This document shows positions 18,687-27,023 of a stretch of DNA of 64,000 bases, in pieces. A program made the position numbers and the translations under genes. Source of the DNA: Ciceribacter lividus (GTDB lineage Bacteria > Pseudomonadota > Alphaproteobacteria > Rhizobiales > Rhizobiaceae). Position 1 is the stretch's first letter. Each line of letters opens with the position of its first letter. The stretch is from positions 426,682-490,681 of the forward strand of contig NZ_QPIX01000001.1 of assembly GCF_003337715.1 (NCBI RefSeq), in the 5' to 3' direction. The notes beneath the pieces are model-generated. The model was not told the DNA's origin. It saw only the letters and a program-made list of their open reading frames with translations, and searched no databases.

Positions 18687-20351
18687 ATGCGCATACTTCT
18701 ATATCTCGTTCAGGCGATCCTGGTTATGCCGTTCCTCTTCGCCGCGGAGGTTCGGGCGGAGGAACGCTATGTCACCTTCGCCGAGAACCGCGGCTGGACG
18801 GTGAGCTACGACCGGCAGCAGAACAACTGTATCGCCGTTCCGAAGGCCTCGGACGGGCTCTATTTCATCCGCCCGTCGAGCCGCGAGATCGTCGTCATGA
18901 TCGCCGGGCCGAAATTCGCCTGGGTGACCGACGAGAAGGACTACAAGGTCGAGATCCGCACTGACCGGCAGCGCTGGGACGGAACCATGCGGGCCGATAC
19001 CGACGAGGGCTTCGGAGGCCTCTATGTCTCTGATCCGAGCGAGAGCTTCATGTCCGCCTTGAGGGGCGCGTCGCGGCTCAGCCTGCGGGTGGATAACGTC
19101 AACTACGGACCCTATTCGCTCGGCGGATCGAGCGACACGCTGAAACAGATCCTCGGCTGCGCACAGGCGGTGGAGCGTGGCGAGTTCAAGCCGGCCGAAC
19201 CCGATTACATCGGCATGAACGATCTCGTGTCGTGGAAGTCGGAAGACTTCGGCAAGAGCTACACGTCCGAAGGATGGACGCTGACGCTCAAGGGCCAGGA
19301 CAATGTCGACGGTACGGCGACCGCCTACCTCGAAGTTTCCCGCGAAGGGAAGGGGTCTGCGACGATCAAGGCCGAGAGCGTCCCCGAGGGGCGTGGCTTC
19401 GGAACGCTCGGCATCTACAAGTTCGACTGGTCCGATCCGGCGGTCCTCTTCACCTCCTACACGGGCGGTGCCCACTGTTGCATCGAGGCGCGGGTGGCGC
19501 TCTCGACCGATGACGGCATCAAAGTCGTCGAACTCGGCCAGTTCGATGGCGATGTGGTCCATCCGGTCGATCTCGATGGCGACGGCATCTACGAGTTCGA
19601 GCTTGCCGACCAGCGTTTCCTCTATGCCTTCGCACCCTATGCGGGATCGGTGCCTCCGGTTCAGGTCCAGGCGCTCCGCGACGGCAAGTTCGTCGACGTG
19701 ACCAAGGAGGCGGCATACCGGCCGGTCGTCGAGCGGGCTCTGCTGCGAACGATGAAGTTGTGCGGAGAGGAGCAGTATCCCGGCGCATGTGCGGGCGCGC
19801 TCGCCAACGCCGCTCTTCTCGGCCTCTACAGCAGCGCCTTCGAGTTCATGGTCTTCGACGAGATCAACCCGAAGCTCGAGGACAGCTATCTCAAGTGCTC
19901 CGATTCCGCGGCTTGCCGGGGAAGGGGAAACTTCAATGACTTCCAGGAGGCGGTCGCCTTCCGGCTCAAGGACTGGGGCTACGACATCGAGCCAGCGATC
20001 AGTGAACCGGCGGCGGCGTTTTTCGGCGAGCTCGCCAAGACGAAGACGGGTTACAGCGCGCCGGGCGACACGACGGAGGGCGGCTGCGCGATGGGGCCGA
20101 CCCGCTTCGAGGAGGCGCGGGCGAAGGGGATCGTCGCCGTCAGCGGCTACGAATACAGTTGTCATATCGGTCGGGCCGACGTGCTGCACGACAGCGTGGT
20201 CACCGGGGCGCTCTGCACGGGCGAGGGCGAATACTGGCTCGACCGCCAGATCTTCGAGAAGGATGGCGCCGACATCTGGCAGCATTCGATGAGCCGCATG
20301 GAGGCGGGGCTGACGCCGGTCAAGGCCGCGCCCTGTCCGGCAAAGCCGTAA
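18687..20351 (+). CDS. Secreted protein of unknown function
   Basis: A 554-residue protein with a clear signal peptide (MRILLYLVQAILVMPFLFAAEVRA) and no other membrane segment, so it is periplasmic or exported. It has paired cysteines (THCC-like AHCCIEARVAL, CGEEQYPGACAGAL, CSDSAACRGRG) that could form disulfides, and an Asp-rich turn DLDGDGIYEFELAD similar to a calcium-binding or FG-GAP-type loop. I do not recognise a family. The first 150 residues look like an invasion-associated-locus-B-like beta region (ENRGWTVSYD, NNCIAV), a guess only. The ATG at 18687 is chosen because it starts the signal peptide directly after AGGGGGACATGAC. It converges on the RHH gene. Confidence 0.75.
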   Translation: MRILLYLVQAILVMPFLFAAEVRAEERYVTFAENRGWTVSYDRQQNNCIAVPKASDGLYFIRPSSREIVVMIAGPKFAWVTDEKDYKVEIRTDRQRWDGTMRADTDEGFGGLYVSDPSESFMSALRGASRLSLRVDNVNYGPYSLGGSSDTLKQILGCAQAVERGEFKPAEPDYIGMNDLVSWKSEDFGKSYTSEGWTLTLKGQDNVDGTATAYLEVSREGKGSATIKAESVPEGRGFGTLGIYKFDWSDPAVLFTSYTGGAHCCIEARVALSTDDGIKVVELGQFDGDVVHPVDLDGDGIYEFELADQRFLYAFAPYAGSVPPVQVQALRDGKFVDVTKEAAYRPVVERALLRTMKLCGEEQYPGACAGALANAALLGLYSSAFEFMVFDEINPKLEDSYLKCSDSAACRGRGNFNDFQEAVAFRLKDWGYDIEPAISEPAAAFFGELAKTKTGYSAPGDTTEGGCAMGPTRFEEARAKGIVAVSGYEYSCHIGRADVLHDSVVTGALCTGEGEYWLDRQIFEKDGADIWQHSMSRMEAGLTPVKAAPCPAKP

Positions 20352-20373
20352 GTGGCCGGGCGGCCTGCCTTTC

Positions 20374-20613
20374 CTATCCTTCCTGGAAATGCCGGCCGCT
20401 CTTCAGCCAGTCGAGTACGTGGAGCCTGAGGGCGGAGGAGAGATTGCTGCCAGGCGGACGTTTGTCGTCGATCTCGGCGACGAGGGCGGCAAGCGGCAGG
20501 GCGCGCTCTGCCGCGATGATCTTCAGCTCGTCCCAGAAGGCATCCTCGAGGGAAAAGCTCGTGCGGTGGCCGTGAAGGGTCGCCGAGCGTTTGCGAATCG
20601 TCGCCGTTGCCAA
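20374..20613 (-). CDS. Ribbon-helix-helix domain protein (RHH_4)
   Basis: A 79-residue protein with the RHH_4 pattern: a basic N-terminal strand (KRSATLHGHRTSFSLEDAFWDELKIIAAE) and a second helix (LPLAALVAEIDDKRPPGSNLSSALRLHVLDWL). Proteins of this family sit in the same neighbourhood as sspB and DUF4169 genes in many alphaproteobacteria. The fold suggests a small DNA-binding regulator or antitoxin-like protein, but no toxin gene is adjacent. It is the third gene of the sspB-DUF4169-RHH string, 65 bases after DUF4169 on the same strand. Confidence 0.75.
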   Translation of the reverse strand: MATATIRKRSATLHGHRTSFSLEDAFWDELKIIAAERALPLAALVAEIDDKRPPGSNLSSALRLHVLDWLKSGRHFQEG

Positions 20614-20678
20614 ACTGATTCAAGTCCCTGAGAAAATGAGTCCCGAACTGCCCGTAAGATGTTGAGGCTGAATCTCTA

Positions 20679-20882
20679 TCAGGATTTGCTGTCGTCCGGT
20701 GCCGGGCGTTCGAGCTTGCCCTGGTCGAGCGTCTTTTCGGCCTTTTCCCGCTCCGCCCGTGTCAGTTCCTTTTCCGCCTTTGTGCGTCCGAACAGGATAC
20801 GGTTCTGCTCCGCCGTCCTGTCCTTTTCGGCACGGGCTTTCGTCTTCTTGTACTGGCGAAGGTTGACGACGTCTGCGGCCAT
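20679..20882 (-). CDS. DUF4169 family protein
   Basis: A 67-residue, very charged protein starting MAADVVNLRQYKKTKARAEK with the later motif QNRILFGRTKAEKELTRAEREKAEKTLDQGKLE, which matches DUF4169 as I recall it. It is predicted to be one or two long helices without a membrane segment. Its function is unknown. It lies 54 bases downstream of sspB on the same strand and is probably co-transcribed with it and with the RHH gene that follows. Confidence 0.8.
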   Translation of the reverse strand: MAADVVNLRQYKKTKARAEKDRTAEQNRILFGRTKAEKELTRAEREKAEKTLDQGKLERPAPDDSKS

Positions 20883-20936
20883 GACACGGCTCCGGGCAAG
20901 GCTTGCAGGCGGGACGTTCCCGCCCGCGCAGGCCGG

Positions 20937-21446
20937 CTAATGCTTTTTGCGGAAGGCGTCGAGGGAAACGACCGAAGCCGGCTTCTTGTCTTCCTCGCCG
21001 TCCTTGGTGGCGACCGGCTCCTGCGGTTCCTCAGCGGCGGCCAGCGGGTAGGCGGTGATTTCGGCGCTCTCCTCGTCCTCGTCGGCGAGCGGAACGTCGA
21101 ATTCCAGCTCGAAGTTGACGGACGGATCGTAGAAGCCGCGGATCGCGTTGAACGGGATGACCAGCTTTTCCGGTGTGTCGGAGAAGGAAAGGCCGATCTC
21201 GAACTGGGTCTCGGTGACCTTCAGGTCCCAGAACTGGTGCTGGATGACGATGGTCATCTGCTCGGCATACTTCGCCTTCAGGTGCTGGGAAATCCTGACA
21301 CCCGGCGCACCGGTCAGGAAGGTGATGAAGAAGTGATGATCACCCGGCAGGCGGCCTGTCGCCGCCACTTCCGTCAAAACCTTTCGAATGACACCGCGCA
21401 GCGCGTCCTGAGCCAGAATGTCGTAGCGAATATGGTCCTGCCCCAT
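20937..21446 (-). CDS. sspB: SspB family ClpXP adaptor (alphaproteobacterial SspB)
   Basis: A 169-residue alpha-type SspB. The N-terminal two-thirds is the ssrA-tag binding domain (ALRGVIRKVL, HHFFITFLTGAPGVRIS, HQFWDLKVT, GLSFSDTPEKLVIPF, GFYDPSVNFELEF). A flexible acidic linker follows (ADEDEESAEI) and the C-terminus SVVSLDAFRKKH is the short ClpX-docking tail. SspB brings ssrA-tagged proteins to ClpXP. I chose the ATG at 21446 because AGGA stands 7 bases ahead and known homologues begin MGQDHIRYD; an upstream ATG at 21494 adds 16 atypical residues. The tmRNA gene that makes the tag lies about 100 bases upstream on the same strand, so tag and adaptor are neighbours. Confidence 0.93.
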   Translation of the reverse strand: MGQDHIRYDILAQDALRGVIRKVLTEVAATGRLPGDHHFFITFLTGAPGVRISQHLKAKYAEQMTIVIQHQFWDLKVTETQFEIGLSFSDTPEKLVIPFNAIRGFYDPSVNFELEFDVPLADEDEESAEITAYPLAAAEEPQEPVATKDGEEDKKPASVVSLDAFRKKH

Positions 21447-21551
21447 GTGATCCTGTCTTTCTTCTGTGACGTCTTTTCCAAGGCTATATGCCATGGCACC
21501 GGATGCGGGGAAAGCCCCGGTTGGCGAGTCTTACGGAAGCATAATACATGA

Positions 21552-21910
21552 ATTGTCATCAGGGGAGTAGGTGAAGGCTTCTGTTGCCAGGTGCCTTCGA
21601 ACCCCGCCTTCAGGTGCTAACCAGAAGGGCTTTAGTGTGGGTTTCCCGCACCGCCATTAGGCAGCGAGAGCATAACCCTGAGCGTTGTTGTCGTTTGCAA
21701 CTACTCTTGTGACCCGATAACGGCGGTATCATGCCGAGCAAAAGTTCGATCTTTACGCCCTTGTCGATCCTATTTCGCCCCCATCAAAAGCCGGTCCGGA
21801 AAGAGCTCCGTCACCGACCGGTTTTTGGTGGAGGCGCCGGGTACCGCCCCCGGGTCCAATAGGTTTATTACACCGACCGTTTATTGCCATAGCCGGCCCG
21901 AGAGCCGGCA
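21552..21910 (-). ncRNA. ssrA: Two-piece (circularly permuted) transfer-messenger RNA
   Basis: Read on the minus strand, the acceptor piece comes first and ends CGCCTCCACCA with its final A at 21826. Just before that end is a T-arm-like hairpin of 5-bp stem CCGGG/CCCGG. A spacer of about 43 bases follows (21825-21783) that can pair as a processing hairpin (ACCGGTC/GACCGG). The coding piece starts at 21782 with GGGGGCG, which pairs with CGCCTCC to rebuild the acceptor stem, including a G-U pair at position 3-70, the alanine identity element. Next comes GGATCGACAAGGG, the conserved tmRNA D-like segment. The tag reading frame runs from GCA at 21698 to TAA at 21657 and encodes ANDNNAQGYALAA. The outer ends are approximate. 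Confidence 0.93.
21657..21698 (-). other. ssrA: tmRNA tag-peptide reading frame (ANDNNAQGYALAA)
   Basis: The resume codon GCA is preceded by AGTAGTT on the RNA strand, as in other alphaproteobacterial tmRNAs. The 13 codons encode ANDNNAQGYALAA, then TAA. With the charged alanine the tag added to stalled proteins is AANDNNAQGYALAA. The terminal LAA is the ClpX recognition end and the AANDN front is the SspB-binding part in related species. Confidence 0.93.
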
Positions 21911-21916
21911 CTCCCC

Positions 21917-21945
21917 ATATAGGTCGTTCCGGGGCGGATGAAAAG
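21917..21945 (-). promoter_or_regulatory. Predicted housekeeping promoter of ssrA
   Basis: On the minus strand CTTTTC (21945-21940) is separated by 17 bases from CTATAT (21922-21917). The second hexamer equals the rhizobial sigma-70 consensus CTATAT; the first matches CTTGAC at four of six positions. A start about 7 bases on would give a transcript beginning near the GC-rich hairpin GCCGGC...GCCGGC (21909-21892). This is inference from pattern. Confidence 0.5.
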
Positions 21946-22122
21946 GGTGGGACGCTGCCGTTTTTTCAGTCCCGGTGTGCGAAGGGGGAAAGGTGGCCGG
22001 ACAGGGTACGCGCGGAGGGCGAGGGGTGGCACCTCCGCGGGTGCTCTCCGGCGGATGCAGGGCGGCCTTCGCCGCCCCTGCCGCGTGCCGGCACTGTAGG
22101 GAACAGTGGGGCGCCGTGCTCC

Positions 22123-22347
22123 TCAGGGCTGTACGTTGACGATGAAGAACACCGTCATGTTGCCGTTAACGGTGTAGGTCACCGTGTAGGTGTGGTTCTG
22201 AAAGGAGATCCTGGCATTGTCGCCTTTCGGATTGATGTTTTCCTTGTTGTTGTTGACCCATACCGGCACGGCGCCGGCAAAGGCTATCGGATCGAGGCCA
22301 AGGGTCTGAACGGCGCTCAGGCCGGACGGTTCGTATTCCACTCTCAT
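22123..22347 (-). CDS. Hypothetical small protein
   Basis: A 74-residue protein with no cysteine, no signal peptide and no clear membrane helix. The second half alternates hydrophobic and polar residues (ARISFQNHTYTVTYTVNGNMTVFFIVNVQP), which suggests a small beta-sandwich, and the middle has an unusual VNNNKENINPKGDN stretch. I do not recognise a family. The ATG at 22347 follows AGAGGTG with good spacing; an ATG at 22383 would add 12 residues. The gene is isolated between ssrA and the protease inhibitor gene. Downstream on its strand is a GC hairpin near 22058-22082 that could end transcription, though without a T run. The coding status rests on the RBS and frame only. Confidence 0.5.
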   Translation of the reverse strand: MRVEYEPSGLSAVQTLGLDPIAFAGAVPVWVNNNKENINPKGDNARISFQNHTYTVTYTVNGNMTVFFIVNVQP

Positions 22348-22461
22348 CTCAACACCTCTCGTTTCGCTTGCTTCAAAGCCCACGCCGAGGCTGAGAGGAA
22401 GGATGATTTACATCTATAGTTGTGTCAATATGAAATACATCCAAAGGTTCAACTGCACGGC

Positions 22462-22848
22462 TCAATCGTGAATACGTCGCATCGCGACCAGTGTGCCGTC
22501 GACGAGCCGGCCGAAGAGGATGCCGCGGACCGGTTCGAAGGTGACGATCGCGGTTCCGTCCTTGTCGAGCAACGACAGGCCGCGGGGGACCGGCTTCCAC
22601 GCACGAACCGACGCAAGTGTTCCTTTGCAGCCTTTGCTGCGGGCGACGAGGCGACCGCCGCTCCGCTCGCTTTGCAGCTCGAGGGTGCATCCATCCGTGC
22701 CACCGGACTGAATGACCCATCGGCCGGCGAACTGTCCGGGGGCGGGGCCGGCGTCGGCGCCGGGTGCGGCAAACAGCATGGCGATGATGACCCAAAGGCT
22801 CGTGGCGGTGCGGGACGCGAACGCAGACATCAATACACTACCAGCCAT
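22462..22848 (-). CDS. AprI/Inh family metalloprotease inhibitor-like protein (secreted)
   Basis: A 128-residue exported protein. A signal peptide (SLWVIIAMLFAAPGADAG) is followed by a domain with the AprI/Inh-Omp19 pattern: FAGRWVIQSGG, CTLELQSE, ARSKGC, W near the centre, GLSLLDKDGTAIVTF and a C-terminal LVAMRR. The two cysteines can form the family disulfide. Inh proteins are periplasmic beta-barrel inhibitors of serralysin-type proteases; Omp19 of Brucella is a lipoprotein relative. No protease gene is adjacent, so its target is unknown. The start at 22848 follows GAGAGG; a second Met 6 residues in would also leave a signal peptide. Confidence 0.75.
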   Translation of the reverse strand: MAGSVLMSAFASRTATSLWVIIAMLFAAPGADAGPAPGQFAGRWVIQSGGTDGCTLELQSERSGGRLVARSKGCKGTLASVRAWKPVPRGLSLLDKDGTAIVTFEPVRGILFGRLVDGTLVAMRRIHD

Positions 22849-23115
22849 CGGCCTCTCGTCCTTCTCTTCGGTTCGGATCTTCTGCCGAATTCGCTAAGTA
22901 TTCGCCAGCCTTTTCGCCGCGTTTTCAAGAAAGGCCCGAAAAAGGACATTGGTGTCCGCCCGTGACGCGGATGATGTAACCGGTGTTTCTGCAGGCAATG
23001 GGGCCTCCGTCCGGGTGCGTCAACCGAACTTGTTGACGGTTTTCTCTGCCGGGAGCATCCTTCACCTGCAATGAATGCAAAGAACGCGGCATCGAGTATC
23101 GGCGGAGACAGGGAC

Positions 23116-23424
23116 ATGAAGGACTATCTTGCAGATGTTCATAAGTACGACAGTGCTGCAGATGAAGGGACGGTCGGTCGGATCGTCCGTCATCTCGGGA
23201 TTGCGTTGCGCGACAGGGATTCCGCTCTGGTTTCCTGCTCGTCCGAATCGGAGCTTGCCCGCGTGAAGGAAAGCTGGTGCGGCAAGAAGCTAGGCGTCGA
23301 CGGCGATGCGGCCGACGCAGCGATCAAGAGTACCTGCCTCGCCATGGCCGACGACCGCTCGAAGTCGCGCGTGACCTTCTACTACCTGGTCGCCAAGCAA
23401 CTCGGGAAGCTCGACGCCGTCTGA
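23116..23424 (+). CDS. DUF2853 family protein
   Basis: A 102-residue protein that matches DUF2853 as I recall it: MKDYLADVHKYDSAADE at the start, VGRIVRHLGIALRDRDSALVSCSSESELARV in the middle and DRSKSRVTFYYLVAKQLGKL at the end. The fold is all-alpha and the function is unknown. I chose the ATG at 23116, preceded by ACAGGGAC, because the family begins there; an ATG at 23071 adds 15 unrelated residues. It lies 93 bases upstream of thyA on the same strand, and a link to thyA transcription is possible but not shown. Confidence 0.82.
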   Translation: MKDYLADVHKYDSAADEGTVGRIVRHLGIALRDRDSALVSCSSESELARVKESWCGKKLGVDGDAADAAIKSTCLAMADDRSKSRVTFYYLVAKQLGKLDAV

Positions 23425-23517
23425 GGCATCGAGTTCCCGGGGAAAAGAGCGCGAGAAGCTTGGTTCTGCCGTGAACGGCCTCTAGTATGGGGGCCTGGAT
23501 GAATCAGCGGCGGAACC

Positions 23518-24312
23518 ATGAAGCAATATCTCGACCTTCTGAGCCACGTCTTGGAACACGGCAGCGACCGGGGCGACCGTACGGGCACGGGCACGCGTTC
23601 CGTCTTCGGATACCAGATGCGCTTCGATCTTCAGGAGGGCTTTCCGGTCCTGACGACCAAGAAGCTGCATTTGCGCTCGATCATCCACGAGCTTCTCTGG
23701 TTCCTCAAGGGCGATACCAACATCGCCTACCTGCACGAGCATGGCGTGACGATCTGGGATGAATGGGCCGACGAGAACGGCAATCTAGGCCCTGTCTACG
23801 GTGCGCAGTGGCGCTCCTGGCCGGCGCCGGATGGTCGCCGTATCGACCAGATCGTCAATCTGGTCGAGGGCATCCGCAAGAATCCCTATTCGCGCCGTCA
23901 CATCGTCAGCGCCTGGAACCCGGCGGAAGTGGACGACATGGCGCTGCCGCCCTGCCACTGCCTGTTCCAGTTCTACGTCGCCGACGGGCGACTCTCCTGC
24001 CAGCTCTACCAGCGCTCTGCCGATATCTTCCTCGGCGTGCCGTTCAACATCGCCTCCTACGCGCTCCTGACGATGATGGTCGCGCAGGTGACCGGTCTCG
24101 AGCCCGGCGATTTCGTCCACACGTTCGGCGACGCCCATCTTTATTCCAACCATTTCGAACAGGCGAAGCTGCAGCTGACGCGCACGCCGAAAGCCCTGCC
24201 GCGGATGCGGATCGATCCGCAGGTGAAGGACATTTTCTCCTTCAAGTTTGAGGACTTTACGCTCGAAGGCTACGAAGCCGATTCAACCATCAAGGCACCG
24301 ATCGCGGTCTGA
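23518..24312 (+). CDS. thyA: Thymidylate synthase ThyA
   Basis: A 264-residue standard-length ThyA. It methylates dUMP to dTMP using methylene-tetrahydrofolate. The catalytic cysteine lies in [11 protein letters not shown], with the nucleotide-binding region [23 protein letters not shown] and the N-terminal Arg loop [19 protein letters not shown]. It ends with the usual IKAPIAV. The next gene is dfrA, which regenerates the folate used, with its start 34 bases beyond the thyA stop, so the two form the classical dTMP-synthesis operon. Confidence 0.98.
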   Translation: MKQYLDLLSHVLEHGSDRGDRTGTGTRSVFGYQMRFDLQEGFPVLTTKKLHLRSIIHELLWFLKGDTNIAYLHEHGVTIWDEWADENGNLGPVYGAQWRSWPAPDGRRIDQIVNLVEGIRKNPYSRRHIVSAWNPAEVDDMALPPCHCLFQFYVADGRLSCQLYQRSADIFLGVPFNIASYALLTMMVAQVTGLEPGDFVHTFGDAHLYSNHFEQAKLQLTRTPKALPRMRIDPQVKDIFSFKFEDFTLEGYEADSTIKAPIAV

Positions 24313-24346
24313 CGTTTGCCGTGCGAACAACATGCGGGAGAATGGC

Positions 24347-24868
24347 GTGAGCCCCATCAAGACCACGATCGTCGTTGCCGTCGCCGAGAACGGCGTCATC
24401 GGCCGCGAGGGCGACATGCCGTGGAGGCTCTCCACCGATCTCAGGCGGTTCAAGGCCCTGACGCTCGGCAAGCCCCTCGTGATGGGGCGCAAGACGTTTG
24501 AATCGATCGGGCGGCCGTTGCCGGGTCGTCCGCACCTGATCGTTAGTCGCAGTGCCGATTTCCGTCCCGAGGGCGTCGAAGTCTTCGAAACCGTCGATGC
24601 CGCCATCACGCGTGCCAGGGTCATCGCGACCGAGACCGGTGCCGGCGAAATCTGTATCGTCGGCGGCGGCGAGATCTATCGGCAGGTGCTCCCCTTCGTG
24701 GACGAACTGCACGTGACCCATGTCGAGGCCGAGGTGGAAGGAGACACGACCTTTCCGCCGATCGATCCCGCGCTTTTCGAAAGGGTAACGGAGACCTCCG
24801 TGCCTGCGGGCGAAAAGGATACGTACCCAACACGTTACGCCATTTATCGCCGGCGGACTGCGGCATAG
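24347..24868 (+). CDS. folA: Dihydrofolate reductase
   Basis: A 173-residue chromosomal DHFR. It reduces dihydrofolate to tetrahydrofolate with NADPH. Seen in sequence: VAVAENGVIGREGDMPWRLSTDLRRFKALT (the substrate Asp/Glu and Trp region), the NADPH motif GRKTFESIGRPLPGRPHLIVSR, and the glycine-rich IVGGGEIYRQVLP. I chose the GTG at 24347 because a GGGAG is 8 bases upstream; an ATG at 24332 lacks a ribosome binding site. It follows thyA in the same operon. HflK follows after 140 bases and probably has its own promoter. Confidence 0.95.
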   Translation: MSPIKTTIVVAVAENGVIGREGDMPWRLSTDLRRFKALTLGKPLVMGRKTFESIGRPLPGRPHLIVSRSADFRPEGVEVFETVDAAITRARVIATETGAGEICIVGGGEIYRQVLPFVDELHVTHVEAEVEGDTTFPPIDPALFERVTETSVPAGEKDTYPTRYAIYRRRTAA

Positions 24869-25008
24869 TCGACTATTTTACCGTTCTTCCGAAGAAGTTC
24901 GCGCCGTTCCGTTGAAAGCGGCTCGCGCGATACTTATAACGGTCCGAGGATCGGCGCATCCCCGTGATGCGGGCGAGGCTGGGAGCATTTTCAACAGAAG
25001 AGGTCTTG

Positions 25009-26082
25009 ATGCCCTGGAGCAATCAGAACGGCGGCGGCCCTTGGGGCGGCGGCGGCAATAATCAGGGTCCCTGGGGGCAGGGGCCGAACCGTCCACGCGG
25101 CGGCGGCAATACCCCACCGGATCTCGAGGAGCTCATTCGCCGGGGCCAGGACCGCTTGAAGAACATCATTCCGGGCGGATTCAACGGTGGCGTCATCTTT
25201 GCTCTGGTCGTCGTGCTCGCCGCTTTCTGGCTGATCCAGTCCATCTATACGGTGCAGCCGGACGAGCGCGGTGTCGAGCTGCGCTTCGGCAAGCCGAAGG
25301 ACGAGGTCTCGATGCCGGGCCTGCATTTCCATTTCTGGCCGCTCGAAACCGTCGAAATCGTCAAGGTGACCGAGCAGCAGCAGAACATCGGCGCCAAGGC
25401 GTCCTCGACCTCGACGGCCGGCCTGATGCTCTCCGGGGACCAGAACATCGTCAACGTGCAGTTCTCGGTGCTGTTCACCGTGACCGACCCGAAGGCGTAC
25501 CTGTTCAACCTTGAAAGCCCGCCGGAAACGCTGCAGCAGGTCGCCGAGAGCGCGATGCGCGAAGTGGTAGGCCGTCGCCCGGCGCAAGACATCTTCCGTG
25601 ACGCGCGTCAGCAGATCGCCGCCGACGTGAAGGGCATCATCCAGGGCACGATGGACCATTACGGCGCGGGCCTCGCGATCAACGCGGTCGCGATCGAGGA
25701 TGCGGCACCGCCGCGCGAGGTCGCCGATGCCTTCGACGAGGTACAGCGGGCCGAGCAGGACGAGGACCGCTTCGTCGAGGAAGCGAACAAGTACGCCAAT
25801 CAGAAGCTCGGCCAGGCGCGAGGCCAGGCGGCGCAGATCCGTGAAGAGGCGGCCGCCTACAAGGACCGCGTTGTCAAGGAGGCCGAAGGTGAGGCCCAGC
25901 GCTTTGTCTCGATCTACGAGCAGTACACGAAGGCGCCGGACGTCACCCGCAAGCGTCTCTATCTCGAAACCATGGAGCAGGTTCTGAAGAATTCGCAGAA
26001 GGTGATCATCGATGAGCAGGAGGGGGTCGTTCCCTACCTGCCGCTCAACGAACTTGGCCGCAAGTCGCAGGGGGGCAACTGA
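25009..26082 (+). CDS. hflK: FtsH protease modulator HflK
   Basis: A 357-residue SPFH (Band 7) membrane protein. The N-terminus is Gly/Pro/Asn-rich (NQNGGGPWGGGGNNQGPWG), then a single membrane helix near residues 60-78 (GVIFALVVVLAAFWLIQSIY). The SPFH domain starts TVQPDERGVELRFGK, and a long helical region with EGEAQRFVSIYEQY follows. HflK and HflC form a periplasmic cage around FtsH and limit its access to membrane substrates. The ATG at 25009 has an AGAGG upstream. HflC follows after 2 bases, and DUF2065 and degP come next. Confidence 0.97.
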   Translation: MPWSNQNGGGPWGGGGNNQGPWGQGPNRPRGGGNTPPDLEELIRRGQDRLKNIIPGGFNGGVIFALVVVLAAFWLIQSIYTVQPDERGVELRFGKPKDEVSMPGLHFHFWPLETVEIVKVTEQQQNIGAKASSTSTAGLMLSGDQNIVNVQFSVLFTVTDPKAYLFNLESPPETLQQVAESAMREVVGRRPAQDIFRDARQQIAADVKGIIQGTMDHYGAGLAINAVAIEDAAPPREVADAFDEVQRAEQDEDRFVEEANKYANQKLGQARGQAAQIREEAAAYKDRVVKEAEGEAQRFVSIYEQYTKAPDVTRKRLYLETMEQVLKNSQKVIIDEQEGVVPYLPLNELGRKSQGGN

Positions 26083-26084
26083 TC

Positions 26085-27011
26085 ATGTCCAATCGTCTGC
26101 CCTATTTCCTGATCGCTTTCGCAGCCCTGCTGCTTCTGGTCTATTCGTCGGTCTTCGTCGTCAACGAGCGCCAGCAGGCGATCGTCGTGCGCTTCGGCCA
26201 GATCCAGGCCGTACACAAGGAGCCGGGCCTCTATTTCAAACTGCCGTTCGCCTTCATGGATGCCGACCGGGTTCAGTATGTCGAAGACCTCGCCCTGCGC
26301 CTCGACCTCGACAACATCCGCGTGCAGGTTTCCGGCGGCAAGTTCTACGAGGTCGATGCTTTCGTCGTCTACAAGATCACCGACGCCCGCCGCTTCCGCG
26401 AGACGGTCTCCGGTGACCGCGAGTCCGCGGAGGCACGTCTGCGTACCCGCCTCGACGCATCGTTGCGTCGCGTCTACGGCTTGCGCGGCTTCGAAGCCGC
26501 ACTGTCGGACGAGCGTTCGTCAATGATGCAGGAGGTCGCAGCGGACCTCAAGACCGACGCCGAGTCGCTCGGCCTCACCATCGAGGACGTGCGCATCCGC
26601 CGCACCGACCTGACGCAGGAAGTCTCCCAGCAGACGTTCGAGCGCATGAAGGCGGAGCGTCTGGCCGAAGCCGAACTGATCCGCGCCCGCGGTAACGAAG
26701 AAGGCCAGCGCCGCCGCGCGATCGCCGACCGCCAGGTCGTCGAGCTTCAGGCCGAGGCCCAGCGGGATTCGGAAATCCTGCGCGGTCAGGGCGATGCCGA
26801 ACGCAACCGTATCTTCGGCGAGGCATTCACCCGCGATCCGTCCTTCTTCGAGTTCTATCGCTCGATGCAGGCCTACACCGGCGCCTTCGACACGCCGGAG
26901 GGAAGCAGCATGGTGCTGTCGCCGAAGTCGGAGTTCTTCCGCTTCTTCAACGGTTCGGACGGCAAGCCGTCCGCCCCGCCGGCGCAGCCTGAACCGCAGA
27001 CCGGCAACTGA
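26085..27011 (+). CDS. hflC: FtsH protease modulator HflC
   Basis: A 308-residue SPFH protein, partner of HflK. One N-terminal membrane helix (FLIAFAALLLLVYSSVFVV) is followed by NERQQAIVVRFGQIQ, VQYVEDLALRLD and the helical region ERMKAERLAEAELIRARGNEEGQRRRAIADRQ described here only by its ends. The C-terminus is a short Pro-rich tail. It acts with HflK at the inner membrane on FtsH. It starts 2 bases after the hflK stop and is clearly co-translated. DUF2065 starts 12 bases after its stop. Confidence 0.97.
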   Translation: MSNRLPYFLIAFAALLLLVYSSVFVVNERQQAIVVRFGQIQAVHKEPGLYFKLPFAFMDADRVQYVEDLALRLDLDNIRVQVSGGKFYEVDAFVVYKITDARRFRETVSGDRESAEARLRTRLDASLRRVYGLRGFEAALSDERSSMMQEVAADLKTDAESLGLTIEDVRIRRTDLTQEVSQQTFERMKAERLAEAELIRARGNEEGQRRRAIADRQVVELQAEAQRDSEILRGQGDAERNRIFGEAFTRDPSFFEFYRSMQAYTGAFDTPEGSSMVLSPKSEFFRFFNGSDGKPSAPPAQPEPQTGN

Positions 27012-27023
27012 CCGGGTCTGACG

